In this document: one piece after another, positions 45,656-54,498 of the stretch
How the letters are laid out: every line of letters starts with the position of its first letter
Numbering within the stretch: the first letter of the stretch is position 1
NCBI RefSeq assembly: GCF_900143565.1
Contig: NZ_FREX01000001.1
Location: 195,640 to 259,639, forward strand
From: Pseudovibrio sp. Alg231-02
Lineage (GTDB): Bacteria > Pseudomonadota > Alphaproteobacteria > Rhizobiales > Stappiaceae
Reading direction: 5' to 3'
Length of the DNA: 64,000 bases
Program-made: the position numbers and the translations under genes
Notes under the pieces: model-generated
Told to the model about the DNA's origin: nothing
The model's database searches: none
The model's input: only the letters and a program-made list of their open reading frames with translations

Positions 45656-46708
45656 ATGTCGACACAAAAACCGCCAAATTCCTCCACTCATTCCACCTCG
45701 AAACCTACGCAGAAGACAATTGCGGAGATCACCGGCCTTGCGGTGACAACTGTCTCGCGGGCACTTCAGGGTGATGAAAAGATTGCACAGGCAACCCGGC
45801 TGCGCGTAAGTAAAGTTGCTGAAGAAATCGGCTATGTTCCGGACCGCGCTGCGCAAAGATTACGCACCGGAAAGACTAAAGTAATCTCACTGATTCTTGA
45901 CCCCCATAACGAAATTCTGGGGTTTGGGAACTCGCTGATCACAGGTGTGGCTCATGCATTGGCTGGTACGGACTACCATCTTAATGTGACACCGCAGTTC
46001 CTTGGCGGTGATCCGATTGAGCCTGTTGAATACATTGTGCGCAACAAACTGGCTGACGGAATCATCTTTTCACGGACGCGACCTTTTGATGAGCGGGTGC
46101 GTTTTTTGCGGGAACGCAGCTTTCCGTTCACCACACATGGGCGAACTGAATTTGGCTATCAACACTCATATGTGGATTATGATAACGAGAAATTCGCGTA
46201 CGAATCTGTCTTGCGATTGATGCAAAAAGGGCGGCGCAGGATTTGCGTTATTCTACCGCCCAACCATTTTACGTTCCATCAGCATCTGAATTACGGGTAT
46301 ATGCGGGCTATTCGGCAAGAAGGTTTGCAGTGCTACATTCCTGAGGGCATCAACCTTGATTCAGATATGCCGGAGATCTTTGAATGGGCGCAGACGATTG
46401 CCGGGACAAGTGATGCACCGGATGGATTTATCTGCCCAGGTGAGACTTCTTTCCTTGCGATTGCGAACGGGTACCGGCAGGCAGGTAAAGAGCGCGGGCG
46501 GGATTTTGATGCGGTTGTGAAATCAAGTTCACAAACGCTGCATCAGATTGATTCACAGATCGACAATATCAGCGAGGATATTCGGCAGGCCGGTGCTTTG
46601 CTGGGAGCAAATCTGCTGAAGACGATGTTGCACCCGGACGGTCCGTTTGAACAGACCATCCAGGACCCGGACATCACATTCCCAGCTCTCAAATCCTATC
46701 AGGACTGA
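45656..46708 (+). CDS. LacI-family transcriptional regulator
   Basis: 350 residues. The helix-turn-helix (about 19-45) reads TIAEITGLAVTTVSRALQGD, followed by the hinge helix AAQRLRTGKTKVI and a periplasmic-binding-protein-like sensor domain. GGGAGG lies upstream of the ATG. Divergent from the GtsA-like importer, so it most likely represses that operon until a sugar or sugar phosphate binds. Convergent with the HD-domain gene, with only 4 bases between the stops. Confidence 0.93.
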   Translation: MSTQKPPNSSTHSTSKPTQKTIAEITGLAVTTVSRALQGDEKIAQATRLRVSKVAEEIGYVPDRAAQRLRTGKTKVISLILDPHNEILGFGNSLITGVAHALAGTDYHLNVTPQFLGGDPIEPVEYIVRNKLADGIIFSRTRPFDERVRFLRERSFPFTTHGRTEFGYQHSYVDYDNEKFAYESVLRLMQKGRRRICVILPPNHFTFHQHLNYGYMRAIRQEGLQCYIPEGINLDSDMPEIFEWAQTIAGTSDAPDGFICPGETSFLAIANGYRQAGKERGRDFDAVVKSSSQTLHQIDSQIDNISEDIRQAGALLGANLLKTMLHPDGPFEQTIQDPDITFPALKSYQD

Positions 46709-46712
46709 GTTC

Positions 46713-47405
46713 TCAGGACGCGACTTTCGGTGCTTCCTCTTCGATCCAGAGGTCATCGCCTTCCGGATAGGTAAAACCTGTTTCTGCGGCCAGCTGCTTC
46801 AGGAAGCCAATCATGTAGTCGGTGCGTTCGCGCGCGACTTCACGGCCTTCCTTGGTCTGCATGGTTTTGTGCAGTTTGAGCAGTTTGAGGGCGAAATGAT
46901 CGACGCCGAATGTCTTATCGTCGAGATCGCGGTCGCTTGCGAACAGGTCGCCACCATGGAACAGGTTGGAGTTCATGGTTTTGGCGATATAGAAAGTGCG
47001 GGCAATGCCGATTGCGCCGAGGGATTCCAGACGATCTGCGTCCTGCAGGATCTTGGCCTCAATCGTTTGCGGCTCGATTTCAGCTGAAAAGCTATGCGCT
47101 TCAATGGCGTGCTTGATCTTCTCGATTTTTGCGGCAGAAACATCCAGCTCAATCAGGATCGGTTCAGCGGCATCAGCTGACAGCTTGGAAGCCTTTGCAC
47201 GGTCCGGTGAGTTCTTGGGAACATTGACCAGATCATGCAAGTAGGCAGCTGCGATCAGCACTTCCTCATCGCCCTCACCGCGACGCTGAGCGATGTCCAG
47301 CGCTGCCAGTTTTACGCGGCGTGCATGGTACAGATCATGGCTTGCATCATCACTCTGATCGTGCGCTTTCAGCGCCGCTTCCAAATTCTTTTCGAACTCA
47401 ATCAT
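46713..47405 (-). CDS. HD-domain phosphohydrolase (YedJ-like)
   Basis: 230 residues. HD metal-site residues appear in order: H27 in DLYHARRVK, H57-D58 in AAYLHDLVNVP and Asp in LQDADRLES at about 127. The family hydrolyses phosphate esters of nucleotides or similar compounds; the substrate is unknown. No partner gene is nearby and it lies alone between the LacI gene and the phosphatase. Confidence 0.88.
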   Translation of the reverse strand: MIEFEKNLEAALKAHDQSDDASHDLYHARRVKLAALDIAQRRGEGDEEVLIAAAYLHDLVNVPKNSPDRAKASKLSADAAEPILIELDVSAAKIEKIKHAIEAHSFSAEIEPQTIEAKILQDADRLESLGAIGIARTFYIAKTMNSNLFHGGDLFASDRDLDDKTFGVDHFALKLLKLHKTMQTKEGREVARERTDYMIGFLKQLAAETGFTYPEGDDLWIEEEAPKVAS

Positions 47406-47571
47406 CGGAACTCACAGTTATCAAATGAGCCCGAAACCTACGTCAGGTCAGTGTGCATTTCGAGGCAAAACTGGTCTGAACCCCCGATAAAATTCCGCGG
47501 GCTCAGGCTGAGGTTATCGATCGCCGCTTACATGATACAACCAAGCATCACGACAACACTTCTTTATCACG

Positions 47572-49065
47572 CTAGCGGTCTTTGGCGTTTGCAGCGTAGT
47601 TCATGACATTGAAGATGTAATTCTGCTCGATTGTGCCATCAAACAAGTGCGCCCATGGACCTCTTGCATAAACCGCAACATCTTCCCCCGAATGGGTTTC
47701 TATGGGCGTTGGAAGCAAGGATTGCTGTTTGAAATCGGGGTCTGTTGCCTCTTCCTGTGACAACACTGAACGGGTGCCGAACCAGTTGTTTTCTTCTGTC
47801 AGGATTGAGCCGGGACCGTTGAGATAACTGGCGACAGAGTATGGTTTTCCGTCCAGCATCAGGTGCATTTCATTTGTGTGTTTGACGCCGTTATTGTCAA
47901 TGCCCATGCACAGCCCGTTGATCGGCGTACCGCGTCCGCAATAGCCGTTGAACGACAAGGTGTGGGCATGGTCCGCAGTGACGATGATCAGAGTGTCCTG
48001 ATCGCTGGTCATTTCTTTGGCCATGGCGACAGCGTCTGCAAATGCGACACCGTCTGTGAGGGCGCGATAAAGATTTCCGGCGTGATTGGCGTGATCGACA
48101 CGACCACCTTCAACCGTGAGATAGAAGCCGTTTTCATTATCCTGCAACGCTTCGATGGTCCATTTCACCATTTCGGCCAGGGAGGGCTGATCTTTCCGGT
48201 CATACTCATACTGCATATGATTTGCTGCGAAGACGCCAAGGACAGGTTTATCTCCAGACGAATCAAGATCACTAAAGGAGGCCTCATTCCAAGCATAAGA
48301 CGCGCCAAACGCCTTGGCTTCCTCAATCAGGTTGCGTCCATCCTTGCGATTTCCAGCAGTGCCCTCAATGGTCTTTTTGGTTTCAGGCAGCATATGGCGC
48401 TGCCCTCCTCCAAAAGCGATATCAATGGTGCCGTTCTTGATCTGCTCAAGCAGCTGCGCAGCAATATCCGGCACATCGCATCCCTCTGGCACGTCAGAAT
48501 CGTCCTGGAACCTGCGGCTGGCGACGTGGGCATAGGCTGAGGCTGGTGTTGCATCCGTGAGGCTTGCTGTTGAGATGATGCCGACCGCCTTGCCTTCTGC
48601 AGCCATCACTTCTGCAATGCTCGCGACACTGGCGCTTTCGACAGCCGAACAGTCACCAACATTCAGTGTTTCATCGACCCCAAGGACACCGGCTTTGGTC
48701 TTCACGCCTGAATGGAATGCTGTTCCGGTTCCCGCAGAATCTGGCGTTTGGGCGTTCACGTTGTAGGTTTTGACCAGTGCGCTGTGCGGAAAGGCCTCTT
48801 GTGGCAGAACATTTTCTTCGCCCAGCAATCCATTTTGCTGTCCCTGAAAGACCCGCGTTGCATAGTTTGTTGAGATGCCGTTGCCATCCGCGATCATCAA
48901 AATGATGTTTTTGGCCGGTTTGGTGATCGGCTGCTGAGCGAGTTTGCTCTCAATCTCCGCCTCTGCAGCCTCAAACCATCTGTTGTTTTTTTGAGGGAAA
49001 TCAGTCTCTGCCGAAGCATAGGATGCGGAACAGGCCAGCAGGATCGCAACAAGTGGCGTTTTCAT
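47572..49065 (-). CDS. Secreted alkaline phosphatase (PhoA family)
   Basis: 497 residues with a Sec signal (ACSASYASA). The metal and catalytic motifs are visible: MIADGNG near 59, the nucleophile Ser in TPDSAGTGTA near 110, GGGQRHM, EGGRVDHANH and TADHAHT. It releases phosphate from monoesters in the periplasm, with zinc and magnesium. I see no clear Pho box in the 35 bases checked upstream, so phosphate control is not supported by this sequence. Confidence 0.94.
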   Translation of the reverse strand: MKTPLVAILLACSASYASAETDFPQKNNRWFEAAEAEIESKLAQQPITKPAKNIILMIADGNGISTNYATRVFQGQQNGLLGEENVLPQEAFPHSALVKTYNVNAQTPDSAGTGTAFHSGVKTKAGVLGVDETLNVGDCSAVESASVASIAEVMAAEGKAVGIISTASLTDATPASAYAHVASRRFQDDSDVPEGCDVPDIAAQLLEQIKNGTIDIAFGGGQRHMLPETKKTIEGTAGNRKDGRNLIEEAKAFGASYAWNEASFSDLDSSGDKPVLGVFAANHMQYEYDRKDQPSLAEMVKWTIEALQDNENGFYLTVEGGRVDHANHAGNLYRALTDGVAFADAVAMAKEMTSDQDTLIIVTADHAHTLSFNGYCGRGTPINGLCMGIDNNGVKHTNEMHLMLDGKPYSVASYLNGPGSILTEENNWFGTRSVLSQEEATDPDFKQQSLLPTPIETHSGEDVAVYARGPWAHLFDGTIEQNYIFNVMNYAANAKDR

Positions 49066-49304
49066 TTCAAATCCTCAAAAAGTGATGTTTCGGGCGCAGT
49101 GTGTACTTTACAATTCTTATGGTTAGCTGTGCTGAACAGGAAGAATTCGAGTTAGTTTTCATCTTGATTGCAACGTCTCCGGCTTCTTCTGCGACAATCC
49201 GGCGCAATACGTATTTTTATGTAGATCACCAGAGTTGCCTGCTTCACACTTGGACTTTCTGGCTTGAAGACCATGAGGGGCACGCTTTGGGTAAGATTGA
49301 TGAC

Positions 49305-50597
49305 ATGTTGGAAGAGCCGTGCACTGCGCGGCACCTTCCCGAACATCCGCTGCGCCAGGCCATTCTTGCAGAAGTTCATGCCCGGCCCTTCGTCCCCATG
49401 CATGGGGAGTGGCAAATTCTGCAATATGCCTTCATGGTCGATCAAGATAACAAGCAAACAGAGCAGCAAGCTGTGCTTCGCTTTATCTCAGAGGAAACGA
49501 GCAGCACTTCAAAAGCCTCAGAGCACTATCTGCATCAAACCTTTGATGGCTATTCTTTACGTTGGGAGCAACACAGCGAGTTTTCTACCTATGCTGTGGA
49601 ACAGCCTCTTCCCTCAAGCTTTTGCGCACAAGATGTTTCTCTCTTTGCCAAGGGCCAGCTCACCCCTCCGGGGCAACTGATTGCAGCCGTTCAGCTTACG
49701 ATAAAAGCTGCGGAACATCCCGAGGCTGGAGATCTGTCTGATGGGTTTGATCTGGCAAGCTTGAGTGTTTCCCAAATCATTGAAGGACGTGCAACGCTGG
49801 TCACCGACTTCAAAGCCGGTGATGATGGCATTGTTTCGTTTCTGCTGCTGGATCATGGGCTGTCTCCGTTGGAACTGGGAGCAACCGTGCGGCGTGTTCT
49901 GGAACTGGAGACCTACAGAACACTCTCTTTGTTGGGGCTTTATGAAGCGCGGAAGCAGCAGATCGTTGTAAGCCGCATTGAGCAGGAACTCGTGGGCATA
50001 ACCGCTCAACTGCGCAATTCAGGAGACGCAGAAGCACATTCTCTGGCGCATAACGAGGAGCTGCTGGCAGACCTTTCTTCTCTTGCGGCAGATCTGGAAG
50101 CTTCTGCGATGGAAAGCCTTTTCCGATTTGGGGCAACACGGGCCTATTCCGATATTGTCGGGCGGCGTCTGGACACTCTTGGGGAGAGCAACGTCTCTGG
50201 TTACGACATGATCGGGCGGTTTCTCAACCGCCGGCTCGCGCCAGCTATGCAGACGTGCCGTGCTATTGAAGAGCGACAAGCCAACCTTTCGCGAAAGCTG
50301 ACACGAGCTGTCGGCCTGTTGCGCGCCCGGGTGGATGTGGAGCTTGAACGACAAAACCGAGACTTACTGAAGTCGATGGATCAGCGTGCGAAGTTTCAAC
50401 TCCGACTGCAACAGACGGTGGAAGGGCTTTCGATTGCAGCGATCTCTTACTACGTCATCAGCCTAATCGGATACGCTTTGAAAGGTGCCAAGGCTGTTGG
50501 TTCCCCGCTTGATCCGGCTGTTGGCATGGCCGCATCTGTGCCGCTGGTGGTTGGTGTGCTTTGGTACGCCTTGAGAAGGCTGAAAGCTGCACACTAG
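49305..50597 (+). CDS. DUF3422 membrane-anchored protein
   Basis: 430 residues from the ATG at 49305. The frame stays open upstream to 49101, but the family starts with the segment LPEHPLRQAILAEVHARPF, which follows this ATG closely. No strong ribosome binding site supports either start. The body is mostly helical, with two C-terminal hydrophobic segments (ISYYVISLIGYAL and SVPLVVGVLWYAL). DUF3422 has no firmly known function; it is common in alphaproteobacteria and betaproteobacteria. It is transcribed alone, divergent from the phosphatase. Confidence 0.88.
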   Translation: MLEEPCTARHLPEHPLRQAILAEVHARPFVPMHGEWQILQYAFMVDQDNKQTEQQAVLRFISEETSSTSKASEHYLHQTFDGYSLRWEQHSEFSTYAVEQPLPSSFCAQDVSLFAKGQLTPPGQLIAAVQLTIKAAEHPEAGDLSDGFDLASLSVSQIIEGRATLVTDFKAGDDGIVSFLLLDHGLSPLELGATVRRVLELETYRTLSLLGLYEARKQQIVVSRIEQELVGITAQLRNSGDAEAHSLAHNEELLADLSSLAADLEASAMESLFRFGATRAYSDIVGRRLDTLGESNVSGYDMIGRFLNRRLAPAMQTCRAIEERQANLSRKLTRAVGLLRARVDVELERQNRDLLKSMDQRAKFQLRLQQTVEGLSIAAISYYVISLIGYALKGAKAVGSPLDPAVGMAASVPLVVGVLWYALRRLKAAH

Positions 50598-50602
50598 AGT
50601 TT

Positions 50603-50627
50603 GATGGCGGCGGTTATCGCCGCCATC
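50603..50627. terminator. Hairpin between convergent genes, no T-run
   Basis: GATGGCGGCG and CGCCGCCATC form a perfect 10-base-pair stem with a 5-base loop between the DUF3422 gene and the peptide-class ABC operon. No T-run follows on either strand, so it may be a 3' mRNA protector rather than a classical terminator. Confidence 0.55.
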
Positions 50628-50635
50628 CTGATAAC

Positions 50636-52258
50636 TTACAGATAAGCTGCTGAAACCAGACGCTGCGTGTATTCTGTCTGCGGCCGATGCAAAACATCGA
50701 GCGTGTTGCCAGCTTCGACAACGTTTCCGTGCTGCATCACCATGACGTTGTGACAGAGTGTTTTCACCACTTTCAAATCATGACTGATGAAGAGATAACT
50801 CAGCTTCAGTTTCTCTCGCAGGTCTTTCAGCAGCTCGATAATCTGCGCCTGAATGGACAGATCCAATGCAGAGGTAGGTTCATCCAGCAGTATGAATTTC
50901 GGTTTTAAAACGATGGAGCGTGCGATAGCGATCCTCTGACGCTGGCCACCTGAGAACTCATGGGGAAAGCGGTCCATAGTGCTGCGTGGCATCTGAACAG
51001 CATCCAGCGCTTCAGCCACCATGGCCTGCCGCTCTTTATTGCTTGCACCGATGCCGTTGACCTTAAGGCCCTCACCCACAATCTCCCCCACAACCATGCG
51101 GGGATTAAGCGAGGAAAACGGGTCCTGAAACACAACCTGAAGATCGGTTCTGAGAGGCTTCAGCTCTTTTCTGGTGAGGTTGTCGATCCTGTTTCCATCA
51201 AAGGTGATAGTGCCAGAATCTGCTTTTAAGAGCTGAAGGATGGACATGCCCAATGTGGACTTTCCGGAACCAGACTCGCCAACAATGCCAAGCGTTTCGC
51301 CTGATCTGATGTTGAGTGAGATGTCGTTGACTGCCACCAGCTCTTTGGTTTTGCGCCTGAACAAGCCACCATGTTTTGAGGTGAACGTGACACGGACCTT
51401 ATCTGCATCCAACAGCTCGTAGAGGCCCTCCTCCAGTTTATCTGGCACACCGGACGGCTCACTTTCAATCAAGTGCCTAGTATATGGATGAGATGGTGTC
51501 TCAAAGACCTCTTTGGTGTTTCCGGTTTCAACAATCTTTCCTGCGCGCATCACACAGACACGGTCACTCACCTGACGCACCACATTGAGGTCATGTGTGA
51601 TGAGGATGATCGCCATGCGGTGACGCTCTTGCAGCTCTCGCATGAGTTTGAGGATTTCAGCTTGGACAGTCACGTCAAGAGCAGTGGTTGGCTCATCTGC
51701 AATGAGCAGGTCAGGCTCGTTTGCCAGTGCCATCGCAATCATGACACGCTGGCGCTGACCGCCGGAAAGCTGATGCGGATATTGACTGAATCTGGCTTCA
51801 GGGTCTGGGATCTTCACCTCATCCAACAGCCGAAGCGTTTCTTTTTTAGCGTCAGCCTTGGAGATTTTGCTATGTGAGCGGATCATCTCAATGATCTGGT
51901 CCCCAATCCGGTACACTGGATTGAGGCTTGTCAGAGGTTCCTGAAAGATCATGGAGATGCGATTGCCGCGGATCTTTTGCAGCTCCAACTCACTCATGGT
52001 CGTCAGGTCTCGATCCTCGAAACGGATCATGGAACCTTGAGCCAGTGTCGCGTTTTCGGCGAGCATGCCCATGATTGCGCGGGCAGTGACCGATTTGCCG
52101 GAACCGGACTCCCCGACAATGGCCAATGTCTCGCCTTTTGCCACGGCATAGCTCACCCCTTTCACCGCTTCCACGGTTCCGGTCACCGTTTTGAAGGTGA
52201 CGGCTACATCGCGGATGTTGAGCAGGTCCTTGTGTTGGGTTTGGTCGATACTAGGCAT
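50636..52258 (-). CDS. Peptide-class ABC transporter, dual ATP-binding protein (DppD-DppF fusion type)
   Basis: 540 residues from the ATG at 52258, which overlaps the upstream permease stop by 8 bases; ATGs further upstream are possible. Two full ATPase domains are present. The first has [13 protein letters not shown] and [15 protein letters not shown], the second [13 protein letters not shown] and [15 protein letters not shown]. Each half ends with the oligopeptide-type C-terminal extension ([10 protein letters not shown] and [10 protein letters not shown]). The fused form is common for importers of peptides and, in rhizobia, of galactosides. It energises the two permeases upstream. Confidence 0.94.
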   Translation of the reverse strand: MPSIDQTQHKDLLNIRDVAVTFKTVTGTVEAVKGVSYAVAKGETLAIVGESGSGKSVTARAIMGMLAENATLAQGSMIRFEDRDLTTMSELELQKIRGNRISMIFQEPLTSLNPVYRIGDQIIEMIRSHSKISKADAKKETLRLLDEVKIPDPEARFSQYPHQLSGGQRQRVMIAMALANEPDLLIADEPTTALDVTVQAEILKLMRELQERHRMAIILITHDLNVVRQVSDRVCVMRAGKIVETGNTKEVFETPSHPYTRHLIESEPSGVPDKLEEGLYELLDADKVRVTFTSKHGGLFRRKTKELVAVNDISLNIRSGETLGIVGESGSGKSTLGMSILQLLKADSGTITFDGNRIDNLTRKELKPLRTDLQVVFQDPFSSLNPRMVVGEIVGEGLKVNGIGASNKERQAMVAEALDAVQMPRSTMDRFPHEFSGGQRQRIAIARSIVLKPKFILLDEPTSALDLSIQAQIIELLKDLREKLKLSYLFISHDLKVVKTLCHNVMVMQHGNVVEAGNTLDVLHRPQTEYTQRLVSAAYL

Positions 52259-53396
52259 TGCTGTAGGGATCCATTGCATCACGAAGGCCATCGCCAGCGG
52301 CGTTGAAGGCGAGTACGGAAATGATGATCATGCCGACTGGAGCCATCATCCACGGCGCAGCGCTAAACGACTGGAAGTCGAGAATCTGGTTGAGCATGCT
52401 GCCCCAGGAGACCATCGGCTGCTGAATGCCCACGCCCAAAAACGACAGGAAACTCTCCAGAAGAATGATCTCGGGTAGCTGGTAGGTTGCCCAGACAATG
52501 ATGTGCGAAGATGTGTTGGGGACGATATGTGCGCCAATGATACGGCTGCTTGAGGCTCCAACGGCTTCTGCTGCGCGAACATATTCCAAATTGCGCATGG
52601 AGAAGACCTTCCCGCGCAGCTCGCGGCACAGATCTGCCCATCTGAGCAAGACGAGGATGCAGGCGAACATGATGAAGATCGTGACCGGCTCCGCACGGCG
52701 CGGCAACAAGGCGACCAATGCCAGATAAAGCGGGAGATCTGGGAACGCCTTGATGAACTCGACCATTCGCTGGACCACAAGATCATACAGGCCACCGAAG
52801 TATCCTGAACTCACTCCAAGAATGATCCCGATCACGCAAGCGGACCCCATCACCATGAGCGCCATGAGCAGTGTGATGCGCGTGCCAAAGATCATGCGTG
52901 AGTAGACGTCGCGGCCCAGATTGTCAGTGCCGAGGATATGGAACTTGCTGCCATCTGTTGTGCCAAACAGATGTGTTGTGAAGGTGAGACCCAGAAACTT
53001 CCAGGGTTCTCCTTCCACGAACAAAGCAACATGCGAGATTTTATCGAAATCAGGAATAAACGTGATCTCAAAGGTTTGCATGTTCATTTCTTCCTTAAAG
53101 CCAGTGACATACGGCGTTGTCAGGCTGCCATCAGGCGCGAAGAAATGGAGCGTTTGCGGTGGTGAATACAGTGCTGCCCGGTTGGCAGTCTGCGGTCCAT
53201 AAGGCGCGATGAAACCAGCGAAGATCGCTGTCAGGAAGATCAGCATACAGGCGATGAAACCTACCATGCCGTATTTGTTACGGATGAAGCGACGAACGAC
53301 GAGACCCCAATAAGAAATAGAGGGCCGGTCTTCTGCCAGTTGCTGAGCGTCTACGCTGCCGTGTTCGATTGCGTCGGTGTCGATCTGGGTCATCAC
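52251..53396 (-). CDS. Peptide-class ABC transporter permease (DppC-like)
   Basis: 381 residues with six hydrophobic segments and an enlarged periplasmic loop after the first one. The binding-protein-dependent permease loop reads EYVRAAEAVGASSSRIIGAHIVPN. N-terminal helix FIRNKYGMVGFIACML is typical of DppC-type subunits. Overlaps the DppB-like gene by 4 bases. Confidence 0.94.
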   Translation of the reverse strand: MMTQIDTDAIEHGSVDAQQLAEDRPSISYWGLVVRRFIRNKYGMVGFIACMLIFLTAIFAGFIAPYGPQTANRAALYSPPQTLHFFAPDGSLTTPYVTGFKEEMNMQTFEITFIPDFDKISHVALFVEGEPWKFLGLTFTTHLFGTTDGSKFHILGTDNLGRDVYSRMIFGTRITLLMALMVMGSACVIGIILGVSSGYFGGLYDLVVQRMVEFIKAFPDLPLYLALVALLPRRAEPVTIFIMFACILVLLRWADLCRELRGKVFSMRNLEYVRAAEAVGASSSRIIGAHIVPNTSSHIIVWATYQLPEIILLESFLSFLGVGIQQPMVSWGSMLNQILDFQSFSAAPWMMAPVGMIIISVLAFNAAGDGLRDAMDPYSNA

Positions 53397-54418
53397 GCAT
53401 TTCCTTCCATAGCAGCTTGGCGGACACGCGGATCAATGAGAGCGAGCAGCAGATCTGCAACCAGATTTCCGACAACCATGATGGTGGCGACGAGCATAAA
53501 GATTGCAGCGACCACATACATATCGCGCTCGGCAACTGAGGAGAGGATCAGGGGGCCGATGGTTGGAACACCCAGTACTATTGCGATCTCAATCTCACCT
53601 TTGACCATGTACTCAAAGCGGCTGCCGATGTTCATGATGACAGGGTGCAACGCATTGGGGATGGCATGCACCAAGATGATGCGACTGCGAGACAGGCCTT
53701 TGGCGCGCGCTGTTTCGATGTATTGAGATTTCATCACATCCAGCAGGTTGCCGCGCATCATGCGCAAGGTATAAGCCTGCCCGGCCCAGATGGAGATGAG
53801 CAAGATTGGCCAGACATGTTTGAAGAAATCCCAGAGCTTATCGAGTGACCAGTGGTCCTGCAGAAGATACTCGGGTGATTGCAGTGCTCCGATGTAAGGA
53901 GAGTGCCAGACGAAGGCGAGATAATACAGAATTATCAGCGAGATAACGAATTTCGGAATAACAATGCCAAGGAAGGCAACAATTGTCGAAATGGTATCAC
54001 CGAGCTTGTACTGGTTCATGGCTGCGTAAACACCAAGCGCACCGCCAATGAACTGAGCCAGCACCATGGCAGTGAAGGCCAGAGCAAGTGTGCGCGGCAG
54101 ACGCAGACCGATTACTTCTGTGACTGGTTTGGAGAAGAAGAACGAGTCTCCGAAGTTGCCAGCAGTGACGATGCCGACAATCCATCGCCAGTATTGCACG
54201 ACAACGGGCTGATCCAGCCCTAACTGCGCGCGTAAAATTTCCGCCTGAGGTTCCAAAACTGCACGTGACTGTCCGGTTTGGGCGGCTGTTGTCGCCATCC
54301 ACATGTCAACATAGTCACCTGGAACAGCTTGTATGATGGCGAAAGAAACAATGGAGATCCCGATCAACAAGACCAGTGTTGCAGCTGCACGTTGCGCTAA
54401 AAAGCGTAACAAGCCCAT
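53393..54418 (-). CDS. Peptide-class ABC transporter permease (DppB-like)
   Basis: 341 residues with six hydrophobic segments. It starts LRFLAQRAAATLVLLIGISIVSF, the DppB pattern, and has the coupling loop YIETARAKGLSRSRIILVHAIPN. A hairpin in the 80-base gap separates it from the binding-protein gene. Confidence 0.94.
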   Translation of the reverse strand: MGLLRFLAQRAAATLVLLIGISIVSFAIIQAVPGDYVDMWMATTAAQTGQSRAVLEPQAEILRAQLGLDQPVVVQYWRWIVGIVTAGNFGDSFFFSKPVTEVIGLRLPRTLALAFTAMVLAQFIGGALGVYAAMNQYKLGDTISTIVAFLGIVIPKFVISLIILYYLAFVWHSPYIGALQSPEYLLQDHWSLDKLWDFFKHVWPILLISIWAGQAYTLRMMRGNLLDVMKSQYIETARAKGLSRSRIILVHAIPNALHPVIMNIGSRFEYMVKGEIEIAIVLGVPTIGPLILSSVAERDMYVVAAIFMLVATIMVVGNLVADLLLALIDPRVRQAAMEGNA

Positions 54419-54463
54419 TTATCTAGCCCTCCCAGCTATTGAGCATTTATTGCTTATTGCGTT

Positions 54464-54493
54464 GGAAGGCGGGGCAGAATTGACCCGCCTTTC
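54464..54493 (-). other. Post-binding-protein hairpin
   Basis: AAGGCGGG and CCCGCCTT form an 8-base-pair stem (10 with a G/T pair) with a 10-base loop, 6 bases after the solute-binding gene stop. There is no T-run, so it probably protects the upstream mRNA 3' end or is a processing site. Confidence 0.65.
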
Positions 54494-54498
54494 CTGCC